In this document: positions 28,126-36,808 of the stretch, in pieces
Numbering within the stretch: the stretch's first letter is position 1
Layout: every line of letters begins with the position of its first letter
Source of the DNA: Thiosulfatimonas sediminis
GTDB taxonomy: Bacteria > Pseudomonadota > Gammaproteobacteria > Thiomicrospirales > Thiomicrospiraceae
Reading direction: 5' to 3'
DNA length: 64,000 nucleotides
Assembly: GCF_011398355.1 (NCBI RefSeq)
Contig: NZ_AP021889.1
Location: forward strand, 62,001 to 126,000
Made by a program: the position numbers and the translations under genes
The notes under the pieces: generated by a model
Told to the model about the DNA's origin: nothing
The model's database searches: none
The model's input: only the letters and a program-made list of their open reading frames with translations

Positions 28126-28767
28126 ATGGAAATTTCCCCTTTTGCACAGGCTCGAGAAACCGCTCTCAGCGATCAGCATGTGGGAACCTTGGCGATAAGT
28201 CGCCGCGGTTTTTTAGCGTTGTTGGCGACCTTACCAATAAGTGGTTACGCGGTGCAAAGCCAAGCAACTCAGCGCATCGGTTTAGAAGAGCCTTGGTTAA
28301 GTGTTGATGCGGTACAAAAGCAATTGTTTGCTGATTCTGTCAATTGGGTGAGTGCTGAACAACTGAATGCCTTAGAGTATTTGCAACAGAAAATGCAGCG
28401 TCCTTTGGCGAATCAAGAAGATTATGTATTTTTGCAAAAAGGCGTTGGTTGGTTGAATGATTTTGCACGCAGTCAGCATAATGCGGTTTTTGTCGAATTG
28501 CCCGCCAGCCACAAAGCCATGTTATTGCAGCGCATTGCGCAAAGCCAAGCAGGTGAAAATTGGTTGGCGATGTTGGTGGATAATCTGATTGAGGCATTAT
28601 TAAGCGATCCGGTGTACGGTGGAAATCCGAACGGTATCGGTTGGAAAGCAATGGGGCAGACGCCCGGTTATCCATTACCGCAAGCGCCAGAACGTTACTT
28701 CGAACTCGGCTACCAGCGCCGTCAACGTGATTATCAACAACGCATAACACAAACCACGAAGGGGTAG
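28126..28767 (+). CDS. Tat-exported gluconate 2-dehydrogenase subunit 3-like protein
   Basis: 213 residues. The N-terminus has a twin-arginine signal (SRRGFLALLATLPISGYA, residues about 25-42). The mature part has the subunit 3 pattern: WVSAEQLNALEYLQQKM, then LLSDPVYGGNPNGIGWKAMG near the end. In membrane GMC dehydrogenases this small subunit escorts the large flavin subunit through the Tat system and supports its assembly. ATG 28126 is chosen, with TTGGAG upstream. The large-subunit gene starts 3 bases after the stop, so they form one operon. Confidence 0.87.
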   Translation: MEISPFAQARETALSDQHVGTLAISRRGFLALLATLPISGYAVQSQATQRIGLEEPWLSVDAVQKQLFADSVNWVSAEQLNALEYLQQKMQRPLANQEDYVFLQKGVGWLNDFARSQHNAVFVELPASHKAMLLQRIAQSQAGENWLAMLVDNLIEALLSDPVYGGNPNGIGWKAMGQTPGYPLPQAPERYFELGYQRRQRDYQQRITQTTKG

Positions 28768-28770
28768 TTT

Positions 28771-30459
28771 ATGGCGGTACAAAATCCTGATTTTGATGTT
28801 TGTGTGATTGGCAGTGGTGCCGGCGGTGGACCGGTCGCTTTACGTTTGGCTCAGGCCGGTTTCGATGTTTTGGTTTTGGAAAAAGGCCCTTGGCTCAAAG
28901 AAGAACACTTTAAAAAAGATGAGATGGCGTGTTGTCGGCACTCTATTTTTACCCCGAATTTAAAAGACGAGCAGCACGTTTTGGAGCAACTTTATGCGGA
29001 CAAATGGCTTGGAGAAGCCACTTCCGAATCGGGTTGGAGTTTTTGGAATGGCAATATGGTCGGCGGCTCCTCGAATCTGATGAGCGGTTATTTTTATCGG
29101 CTTAAGCCGCAAGATTTTCGTTTGAAATCTGAGTTTGGAGAGATTGCCGGTGCAAATGTGGTCGATTGGCCAATCAGCTATGCCGAATTAGAGCCTTACT
29201 ACACCATGGTCGAGGAAGAAGTCGGTGTTTCCGGTGAAGTGCAAGCGCATAAATTTTCTGAACCGCGTTCTACTGAGCAATTTTATCAAGCGCCCACTGC
29301 CGAACATCCGATTGTCAATCGTATTGATAATGCTTGCAAAGAACTCGGTTATCAGGCTTTGAAAACCCCGCGTGCGATTCTTTCCAAACCGGATAACGGA
29401 CGACGTAGCTGCGAGTATTCCGGTTTTTGCGGTAGTTATGGTTGTGCGTCCGGTGCGAAAGGCAGTTCACGTGCGGCTTTACTCGATAGGGCTGTGGCGA
29501 CCGGAAAATGCCAAATTTGGGCCGATAGCCAAGTCAGTAAACTGATTTCAGATGGCAGCGGCAAGGTGGTCGCGGCAGAGTATTTCGATCTTGAAGACCA
29601 ACAGAAACAGGTGACTGCGAAAATCTTTGTGGTTGCCTGTCAGGCGGTGGAAAGTAGTCGTTTATTATTGAATTCGGTTGGTGAAAAACACCCTCAAGGT
29701 TTGGCGAACAATCATGGGCAGGTCGGTAAGAATTTACTGTTCTCCGCGGGCGGAGCAGGCAGTGGCGATCTGCCTTACGAAATGATGAGTGCGGAAAGCG
29801 CGCGCTTATTACAAACCCGTGGCCCATTTGTTAATCGTAATTTGCAGGACTGGTATTTTATTGATGATTTGGAGTTTGCCGATAAACCTGCAAAAGGCGG
29901 CACCATTGATTTTTTGTTACGCCACCCGAATGTTCTTTCGAAAGCCAAGTCTCAAAAATGGGATGAAAATGGAAAATTAATTTGGGGCGAGCAACTTCAG
30001 CAAAAAATTAAATCGGCGATTAGTGCGCAGCAAACCCTGAATTTTGAGGTGTTTAATGATTGGTTGCCGACCGATAATTGTTTTGTTAGTTTGGATAAAA
30101 CGGTTAAAGACCGCTGGCAACAACCCGTTGCAAAAATTCGTCTCGGTTACCATGAGCATGATTTAAAAGTAGGCCGTTATTTAAGCGCAAAGGCGGAAAG
30201 TGTTTTACAGCAGATGGGAGCGAAAAATATTTCTTGGTCAGTCAGTGGTTCTCCGCCATCAAATTTAATGGCTGGCGGCTGCCGTTTTGGCGAGCAGATT
30301 GAAACTTCGGTGTTAGATAAAGATTGCCGCGCGCATGATTGCGAAAATTTGTATGTCACCGACGGTAGCTTTATGCCGACCGGCGGCAGTGTTACCTATA
30401 CATGGACGATTTATGCCAATGCATTCCGTGTCGCCGATAAAATTATTGCTGCTCTATAG
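28771..30459 (+). CDS. GMC-family oxidoreductase-like flavoprotein, catalytic residues altered
   Basis: 562 residues with an N-terminal FAD-binding fold (VCVIGSGAGGGPVALRLAQAGFDVLVLEKG) and the GMC block WSFWNGNMVGGSSNLMSGYF. A cysteine-rich segment (CEYSGFCGSYGCASGAKGSSRAA) and a C-terminal GMC domain follow. It would be the large subunit partnered by the Tat-exported protein upstream, oxidising an unknown alcohol or sugar in the periplasm. Two features are odd. The usual H-containing GMC motif is read as NLMAGGCRFG without histidine. The usual NPTLT motif is SVTYTWT. A cytochrome c subunit is not encoded next to it, so the electron acceptor is unknown. Confidence 0.85.
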   Translation: MAVQNPDFDVCVIGSGAGGGPVALRLAQAGFDVLVLEKGPWLKEEHFKKDEMACCRHSIFTPNLKDEQHVLEQLYADKWLGEATSESGWSFWNGNMVGGSSNLMSGYFYRLKPQDFRLKSEFGEIAGANVVDWPISYAELEPYYTMVEEEVGVSGEVQAHKFSEPRSTEQFYQAPTAEHPIVNRIDNACKELGYQALKTPRAILSKPDNGRRSCEYSGFCGSYGCASGAKGSSRAALLDRAVATGKCQIWADSQVSKLISDGSGKVVAAEYFDLEDQQKQVTAKIFVVACQAVESSRLLLNSVGEKHPQGLANNHGQVGKNLLFSAGGAGSGDLPYEMMSAESARLLQTRGPFVNRNLQDWYFIDDLEFADKPAKGGTIDFLLRHPNVLSKAKSQKWDENGKLIWGEQLQQKIKSAISAQQTLNFEVFNDWLPTDNCFVSLDKTVKDRWQQPVAKIRLGYHEHDLKVGRYLSAKAESVLQQMGAKNISWSVSGSPPSNLMAGGCRFGEQIETSVLDKDCRAHDCENLYVTDGSFMPTGGSVTYTWTIYANAFRVADKIIAAL

Positions 30460-30742
30460 TGATGTTTAAGACGTCACAAAACTGACGGGTCGTGAAGTGG
30501 TATCAAAAAAATGGTAAAGGGTGCCGTTAATTCAAAAGATACAACCTATGTGATTGATTGGAGGACTTGTTCGGTGTCTTCCTAGATATTCGGCATTATT
30601 TTATGGTTTTATGGATATTTATATATAAATAAATTCTTTACCATTGCCTGATAAAAAACTATAGTGACTATTGTCTATATGAATTTTTACTATGATGTTA
30701 AGCACTTTATCAGCATTATTAAATGGTTGGGATTTTTATCCG
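30460..30742. other. Intergenic region with a repeat-family arm
   Basis: Contains a small hairpin right after the GMC gene (GTGATG/CGTCAC near 30461-30479, no T-run) and a copy of the dispersed repeat arm at 30560-30582. The rest is AT-rich and should contain the promoter of the following receptor gene. No ORF is supported. Confidence 0.5.
30560..30582. repeat. Dispersed inverted repeat, copy B (one clear arm)
   Basis: Bases 30560-30582 inverted read GGAAGACACCGAACAAGTCC plus TCC, close to the arms at 14448 and 63626. The facing left arm near 30535 is degenerate. Confidence 0.4.
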
Positions 30743-32752
30743 ATGCGCCGATTCCTAAATATCTTTCTTTCGTTGGCATTGCTGTTTTTGCCCGTTCAAA
30801 TTGTGGTCGCGCAAAACGACTTGCAAGTGATGCCCGATTCGCAACCTGTCACACTTCAGTTGAGATGGACGCCGCAGTTTCAATTTATAGGCTATTACGC
30901 CGCTCTGTGGCAAGGCTATTATCAAGAAGCAGGGCTGGATGTCACCATTGTTCCGGGTTCTCCGACCCGCCAACCGCACCGTGAAGTTTTGGCTGGCCGG
31001 GTGAACTATGGCGTCGGCAACAGCGAAGTGTTATTAAATTATCTGCAAAACAAACCATTAATTGCGATGGCTGTGGTTATGCAACATTCCCCATCGGTAT
31101 TCTTGACTCGCAAAGACAGCGGCATACGTACACCACAAGATTTGGTCGGTAAACGCGTTATGATTTTGGGTGGCGTCAACGACTTAGAGTTCTTTGCGTT
31201 GCTCGCCCATGAAGGTGTCAATCCCAAAGCGATTACTATCATGCCAAGTAGCTATCGTATTGATGATTTGCTTGAAGGCAAAGTGGATGTATTTAACGCT
31301 TATTTGAGTAATGAACCGTTTTATCTGCTTGAAAAAGGGGTTGAGCCTTTTGTGATTAATCCTGTCGATTACGGCGTGGATATGTACAGCGACATTCTGT
31401 TTACGAGTGAGAAAGAAATACAAGAGCATCCAAAGCGAGCCAAGGCATTTCTTGATGCCTCATTAAAAGGATGGGCTTATGCACTAGCTCACCAGGACGA
31501 GATGATTGAGCGTCTTTTACAGATGAAAGATATCGATAAAACGCGAGTTCAGTTAGAAAATGAAGCGAATGTACTGCAAAAACTGATTCAGGCAAGTAAT
31601 GTGCCGCTTGGTAATATTAATCCTGGACGTTTTGAACGCATGTCTTTGCATTTGCAAGAGCTGGGTTTTGTGCAAGCGCCGCGCTCGGTTGATGAATTTA
31701 TTTATGATCCTAATCCAAAAATAGCCAAGTCCACTTTTTTAAAAGCAATGACGTTAACCATTGCTGGACTTGTATTTGTGATTGTCTTGGCTGTTTGGTT
31801 TTGGCAAACGAATCGTCGACTGTATCAAGAGATTCGTTTGCGTCAAGAAACGCAACACTCTTTAGAAGCTTCTCGCTGTCATTTTCAAAGTATTGTTGAG
31901 AATTTACAAGAAGTCTATTACCGAACAGATATGCAAGGAAACATTCTCTATATCTCGCCATCGGTGGAAAAAGTTTTGCAACTCACGGCCGATCAGGTCA
32001 TCGATACAAATATTCAAAAATATTATGCAGTTGGTTACCATCGTGCTGATTTTCTGGAAGCTTTAAATGCGAACAACGGTGAAATTAAAGACTATGAATT
32101 ACGCCTTGTTGATGCTGATAATTCCGAAATTTGGGTGGCTACGAATAGTCAATTTTATTACGAAAAAGGCCAAATTGTTGGGGTGGAAGGAACGTTTCGC
32201 GAGATAACTCAGCAGAAAAATCAAGAAGCTTTGATGAAAACAATGGCGTTAGAAGACCCATTAACAGGAGTTTATAACCGCCGCAGTTTGATTCAGCATC
32301 TCAATTCAGCGATTAGTAATAACAAACTGCAGAACGGTTTTGGCGCGGTATTGTTTATGGATATCGATAACTTTAAACCAGTCAACGACACACATGGTCA
32401 CGGCGTTGGCGATGAATTGCTCAAATTAATTTCGCATCGTTTACACCAATCGGTACGTAAAGAAGATTTGCTGTTCCGCATTGGTGGTGATGAGTTTGTT
32501 ATTTTACTGACCTGGTTAGATACTTCCGATCGTAGTTTGGCGGAGTTGCGTGCGGCCAAAGTTGCTGAAACCTTACTAAACCATCTGAGAACGCCTTATC
32601 TGGTTGAATACGTTACGGTAAAAATCTCCTGCAGTGTCGGTATTAAAATGTTTCCAGATGCCTTATGTGATGCAGATGAAATTATCGAGCAGGCTGACCA
32701 AGCAATGTATAACGCCAAAAAACATGGCAAAGACCGTTATTACTTGAACTAA
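30743..32752 (+). CDS. NMT1-like periplasmic sensor with PAS and GGDEF domains
   Basis: A transmembrane diguanylate cyclase of about 669 residues. A signal peptide (MRRFLNIFLSLALLFLPVQIVVA) precedes an ABC-type NMT1/THI5 substrate-binding domain (about 35-270; LRWTPQFQFIGYYAALWQGYY). Next come a single membrane helix (about 332-352), a PAS domain (about 375-490) and a GGDEF domain with intact RIGGDEFVI (~581) and MDIDNFKPVNDTHGHG. It should link binding of a small ligand, perhaps a pyrimidine or thiamin-like molecule, to c-di-GMP synthesis. ATG 30743 fits the signal peptide; ATG 30692 would add 17 residues. No binding site marks either start. Confidence 0.9.
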   Translation: MRRFLNIFLSLALLFLPVQIVVAQNDLQVMPDSQPVTLQLRWTPQFQFIGYYAALWQGYYQEAGLDVTIVPGSPTRQPHREVLAGRVNYGVGNSEVLLNYLQNKPLIAMAVVMQHSPSVFLTRKDSGIRTPQDLVGKRVMILGGVNDLEFFALLAHEGVNPKAITIMPSSYRIDDLLEGKVDVFNAYLSNEPFYLLEKGVEPFVINPVDYGVDMYSDILFTSEKEIQEHPKRAKAFLDASLKGWAYALAHQDEMIERLLQMKDIDKTRVQLENEANVLQKLIQASNVPLGNINPGRFERMSLHLQELGFVQAPRSVDEFIYDPNPKIAKSTFLKAMTLTIAGLVFVIVLAVWFWQTNRRLYQEIRLRQETQHSLEASRCHFQSIVENLQEVYYRTDMQGNILYISPSVEKVLQLTADQVIDTNIQKYYAVGYHRADFLEALNANNGEIKDYELRLVDADNSEIWVATNSQFYYEKGQIVGVEGTFREITQQKNQEALMKTMALEDPLTGVYNRRSLIQHLNSAISNNKLQNGFGAVLFMDIDNFKPVNDTHGHGVGDELLKLISHRLHQSVRKEDLLFRIGGDEFVILLTWLDTSDRSLAELRAAKVAETLLNHLRTPYLVEYVTVKISCSVGIKMFPDALCDADEIIEQADQAMYNAKKHGKDRYYLN

Positions 32753-33133
32753 CGACACACAGAATAAGTTCAGGTGATTTCAGACAAGAAAAAATTATTC
32801 TTGGTGTTTGCCATTTATTTTTCGCGCAAATCCCCCTTTCATTTCTTCAAAGCCTCAATCGGAGGCTTAGAAAGGCAATTTCATTGTTAAGCCTCTCATC
32901 CATAGCGATTGCGATGAGTGTTGAGACAAGCTAAGAATTTGCACTTTGCACTCTCTCACTTTAGTTAATCGCGACTTGTCTTGCGTCTTCTTGGTTGGTA
33001 CGTTTTCTGTATACCGAATTTGTGAGCGTTCAATGGTGTAAAGCTGTAACCCAAAAAACAGGGTAAAAATACTTATAATTTATGGGGTAAAGGATGTATT
33101 ATGTAAGCACTAATACTTATTTTTTGGTGATGT
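32753..33133. other. Intergenic region with several hairpins
   Basis: Holds a repeat-family pair (32754-32812) and a perfect hairpin AAGCCTC-AATCG-GAGGCTT (32850-32868). It also has a short direct repeat TTTGCACTTTGCACT and a possible -10 element TATAAT at 33074-33079 for the next gene. No ORF is supported. Confidence 0.5.
32754..32812. repeat. Dispersed inverted repeat, copy D
   Basis: The left arm GACACACAGAATAAGTTC (32754-32771) begins two bases after the stop codon and faces TTATTCTTGGTGTTTGCC (32795-32812), an imperfect inverse. It may also serve as an end-of-gene structure, though no T-run follows. Confidence 0.4.
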
Positions 33134-33511
33134 ATGCAACATTCATTTTTTACTGTCTCCAAATTTTCTTTCGTTAGCTTGGTGTTAAGCTGCGCTTTTG
33201 CTTATTCCATTCTAAGTGTTCACGAAATTCAAGATATCGGCAATTACATGATTTCAGTGGTGCTGTCGATACTGGTTGGCGTGTTGGTCGAAATTATTTT
33301 CGCGCCGCTGAATACACCGATTGAGGCTTTAACATCGTTTAAATATCTGTTTGCGACCTTAACTAGTATTTTGATGTTTGATTGGCTGATTACCAAAGGG
33401 GTTGAAGCAAATGATGAGAAAACCTTTTTTCTGTTTGCTGCTTATCTTATTTTGGGGAGTATTTTTACGTTTATTTGCCGTAAAATCCGAGCGATTCGTG
33501 TCGAAAGGTAA
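33134..33511 (+). CDS. Small inner-membrane protein of unknown function
   Basis: 125 residues with four probable membrane helices: FSFVSLVLSCAFAYSIL, YMISVVLSILVGVLVEIIF, FKYLFATLTSILMFDWLI and TFFLFAAYLILGSIFTFI, followed by a basic tail CRKIRAIRVER. I do not recognise a family. The start has only a weak GGTG upstream. It lies convergent to the RND pump genes, with the pump stop 180 bases away, and shows no link to them. Confidence 0.6.
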   Translation: MQHSFFTVSKFSFVSLVLSCAFAYSILSVHEIQDIGNYMISVVLSILVGVLVEIIFAPLNTPIEALTSFKYLFATLTSILMFDWLITKGVEANDEKTFFLFAAYLILGSIFTFICRKIRAIRVER

Positions 33512-33691
33512 AACCCTATTGCTTTCTTTAATTGAGCAGACAAGCCTTTACCAATTCGGTAGGTTGTCTTGAATGATATTCCAAAAGGCGTTTGATGTGA
33601 TGAGAACGATGTGCTTAAGGGAAGACGGTGTCTTAAATCTGCCTCAGAACAGCCGACATGAGTCGGCTGATTGAGAGAGTGGTTGAGCCAT

Positions 33692-36600
33692 TTAGCTTTC
33701 TTTAGGTGAAGCTTGTTTTCGTTCGCTAAAGCGCGCAATCAGTTTAAAGAACATCGGCACAAACAGCGGCGCGAGCGCCGTTGCGGCAATCATTCCGCCG
33801 ACCAAACCGGTGCCGACCGATTCACGCGCGGCGGCACCGGCTCCGGTGCTGAGCATCAGCGGTACGGCAGCGATGGTAAAGGCCAGTGAGGTCATCACGA
33901 TGGGACGGAAACGGCGTTTTGCAGCGAGTTGCGCCGCTTCATCCAACGGCATGCCTGCGCGGTGTTCCTGAATGGCCACCTCGACAATCAAAATCGCGTT
34001 TTTTGCCGACAGACCAATCAGCGCCAAAAGCCCCAGTTCAAAGTAAATGTCGTTACTTAAGCCGCTTAAAATCACCGCGATGGAGGCACCGAGCACAGCA
34101 AAGGGAACGGCGGTGAGCACCGCAATCGGAATTGACCAACGTTCATACAGAGCCGCCAAAATTAAGAAAACAAATAGCAGACCAAAAAGGAAAGCTTGGT
34201 TGCCGGAATTGGCGGCTTGTTTCTGCTGATAAGCTTCGCCGACCCAGCCGAGAGAATAACCGTCCGGTAGAACTTGGTTAGCGACTTCTTCAAAGGCCGC
34301 CAACGCTTGTCCCGAACTGTAACCCGGGGCGGGTTCGCCCATCATTTTCGCAGCGGGGAAGAGGTTGAAACGGTCAACGACGTCCGCGCCGGTGGTGCGT
34401 TTGAACTCGACCAAGGCGCTTAATGGAATCATTTCACCGCTGCGTGAACGCACAAAAACCTGTTGCAAGTCGTCCGGTGTTTGGCGGAAATCGGCTTCGG
34501 CTTGCAGGTTCACCTTAAAGGTTCTGCCATAGAGACTGAAATCGTTGACGTACAAGCTGCCGAAAGTGGCTTGCATGGCGGCAAAAATCTCTTGTGCGGA
34601 AACGTTCAATAGCTGCGCTTTTTCACGATCAACCATCGCTTCGTACTGCGGAATTTTGGTCGAAAAGGTGGTGCGAACCGAGGCTAATTCGGGACGTGCG
34701 CTCGCCTTGGCGATTAACTCGTCGGAAATTTTTGCCAGTTCCTCCGAGCCGGAGCCGGTACGGTTTTGCAAATAGGCTTCAAAACCGCCGGTCATGCTCA
34801 TGCCCATAATGGTCGGCATACCGATCGGAATGCTGAACGCATCGGGAATGGCATTGAGTTGTCCGAACAGTTGGCCGACAATCGCTTGCGACTGTAAATC
34901 TGGGCTTTGGCGTTCGTCCCAGTGTTTCAGTTTGACAAAGCCGACGGCGGAATCGGTCCGGTTAGTAAAGGTCTGCAAATCAAAGCCGGCAAAGTTGATG
35001 CTGTGCTCGACGCCGGGGTGGTTGAGCAGCGTTTGACTGACTTGGTCGCGAGCCTCTTCGGTGCGGTTGAGCGCCGCGGCCGGCGGCAGATAACTCAGCA
35101 CAAACAGCGTGCCTTTATCTTCTTGCGGCACTAAGCTTTTGGGAATACCCGATAGCGTGTCGTAGGTGATATACAGCAGGCCGCCGAACAGCAAAATGCT
35201 GACGGCGCTGTAACGCATCACTTGACGCACACCGAAAGAGAAGCCGCGAGTAATCCCCTCAAAACCGCGGTTGAAGCCGCGGAATAGAATATTCGGTTCG
35301 AGATGACCTTCTTTTAACATGGTGGCGCACAAAGCCGGTGTCAGGGTTAAGGCAACGATACCGGAGATTGTGACCGATATGACGATGGTGATGGCGAATT
35401 GCTTGTACATCTCGCCGGTCAGACCGCCGACGAAAGCGACCGGAATAAAGACCGCGCCCAATACCAAGACGATGGCGATAATCGGGCCGGTGATTTCCTG
35501 CATCGCTTTAATGGTGGCATCGCGCGCTTTGAGATGGTCGGAGCGCATGATTCGCTCGACGTTTTCGACCACGATAATGGCATCGTCAACCACGATACCG
35601 ATGGCGAGAATCATACCGAATAGGGTCAACTGGTTAATCGAGAAGCCCAGCAGATACATGCCCACAAAAGTTCCGATAATCGACACCGGAATCGCCAGTA
35701 CAGGAATCAAGGTTGCACGCCAGTTTTGCAAGAAGAGGAATACCACCAGCACCACCAGAATCAGGGCTTCGGCCAAGGTATAAATCACCTTGTCGATAGA
35801 GATTTGCACAAACTCGCTGGTGTCGTAGGGTACCGCGTAATTGAGGCCTTGAGGAAATTGTTTGGCGAGTTCCGCCAGTTTGGCGTCAATCAAAGCTGAA
35901 GCTTCAAGTGCATTGGCGTTGGGTTGTAAAAACACCCCCATCGGTACGGTCGGCTTACCGTCGAAGGTGGCGTTGAAGTTATAGGCTTGCGCGCCCAGTT
36001 CAACACGCGCCACATCTTTTAAGCGCAACAGTGCGCCGTTGCTTTCGGTGCGCAGGATGATGTTCTCGAACTCTTGCGGTTGGCTCAGACGACCGCTGGT
36101 TGTGACGGTGTAAGTAAAGGCATGGGCTGCATCCGGTTCGGCACCGAAACGACCGGCGGCAAACTGCGAGTTTTGTTGACGAATCGCGCTGGCGACATCC
36201 GCCGGAGTTAAGGCAAATTTCTGTAGTTTATTCGGGTCAAGCCAGACGCGCATCGAGTAGTCTTTGGCGCCAAACTGGCGTACCTCGCCTACGCCGGGAA
36301 TCCGCGACAGCTCGTCCACCACGTTAATTAGACCGTAGTTGGCGATGAACACCGTGTCCAGACTGGAGTCGCCGGAGTAGAGGGCGATGACCTTCAAAAT
36401 ACTGGGCGAGCGTTTATTGACCTGCACCCCCAGAGCTTGCACTTCAACCGGCAGACGGCTCAAGGCACTTTGCACTTTATTATTGACGTTGATATTCGCT
36501 TGGTCGATATCGGTGCCGATTTTGAAGGTGACGGTCAGGTTAAGCACACCGGCCGACGAGGTGACCGAGTTGATGTACAGCATATTGTCGATGCCGTTAA

Positions 36601-36808
36601 TGGCCTGTTCCAAAGGCGCGGCCACGGTTTCGGAAATGGTTTCCGCGCTGGCTCCCGGATAGGTTGCGACCACTTGAACTTGTGGCGGCACGATTTCAGG
36701 GTATTCGGCAATCGGTAGCGTCTTCATCGCCAGATAACCGGCGATGATCACAATCAGCGAAAAAACGCTGGCCAGAACGGGACGGTCGATAAAGGTTTTG
36801 GTGAGCAT
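33692..36808 (-). CDS. RND multidrug efflux pump permease (HAE1/AcrB family)
   Basis: A 1038-residue inner-membrane proton-drug antiporter. N-terminus MLTKTFIDRPVLASVFSLIV and the block YPEIVPPQVQVVATYPGASAE are typical of AcrB/MexB. The proton-relay region GMILAIGIVVDDAIIVVENVER has the double aspartate, and GLSAKNAILIVEVA is in the second half. There are twelve expected helices with two large periplasmic loops. It forms a trimer with the adaptor encoded just upstream; the outer-membrane channel is not encoded here. The start codon overlaps the adaptor stop (TAATG), with AGGAGG nearby. Expression is probably controlled by the divergent TetR regulator. Confidence 0.96.
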   Translation of the reverse strand: MLTKTFIDRPVLASVFSLIVIIAGYLAMKTLPIAEYPEIVPPQVQVVATYPGASAETISETVAAPLEQAINGIDNMLYINSVTSSAGVLNLTVTFKIGTDIDQANINVNNKVQSALSRLPVEVQALGVQVNKRSPSILKVIALYSGDSSLDTVFIANYGLINVVDELSRIPGVGEVRQFGAKDYSMRVWLDPNKLQKFALTPADVASAIRQQNSQFAAGRFGAEPDAAHAFTYTVTTSGRLSQPQEFENIILRTESNGALLRLKDVARVELGAQAYNFNATFDGKPTVPMGVFLQPNANALEASALIDAKLAELAKQFPQGLNYAVPYDTSEFVQISIDKVIYTLAEALILVVLVVFLFLQNWRATLIPVLAIPVSIIGTFVGMYLLGFSINQLTLFGMILAIGIVVDDAIIVVENVERIMRSDHLKARDATIKAMQEITGPIIAIVLVLGAVFIPVAFVGGLTGEMYKQFAITIVISVTISGIVALTLTPALCATMLKEGHLEPNILFRGFNRGFEGITRGFSFGVRQVMRYSAVSILLFGGLLYITYDTLSGIPKSLVPQEDKGTLFVLSYLPPAAALNRTEEARDQVSQTLLNHPGVEHSINFAGFDLQTFTNRTDSAVGFVKLKHWDERQSPDLQSQAIVGQLFGQLNAIPDAFSIPIGMPTIMGMSMTGGFEAYLQNRTGSGSEELAKISDELIAKASARPELASVRTTFSTKIPQYEAMVDREKAQLLNVSAQEIFAAMQATFGSLYVNDFSLYGRTFKVNLQAEADFRQTPDDLQQVFVRSRSGEMIPLSALVEFKRTTGADVVDRFNLFPAAKMMGEPAPGYSSGQALAAFEEVANQVLPDGYSLGWVGEAYQQKQAANSGNQAFLFGLLFVFLILAALYERWSIPIAVLTAVPFAVLGASIAVILSGLSNDIYFELGLLALIGLSAKNAILIVEVAIQEHRAGMPLDEAAQLAAKRRFRPIVMTSLAFTIAAVPLMLSTGAGAAARESVGTGLVGGMIAATALAPLFVPMFFKLIARFSERKQASPKES

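Noticed and set aside
29462-29475. Another CACGTG-containing sequence inside the GMC gene, considered as a parS site.
   Set aside because: Flanks do not match the rest of the parS palindrome (far fewer than 14 of 16), so it is just a coding hexamer.
30460-30743. A c-di-GMP riboswitch before the NMT1-PAS-GGDEF gene.
   Set aside because: No GEMM-I or GEMM-II core elements could be recognised in the leader.
34545-35783. Several plus-strand open frames opposite the RND permease.
   Set aside because: They are antisense shadows of a strongly conserved minus-strand gene with no binding sites or family resemblance.
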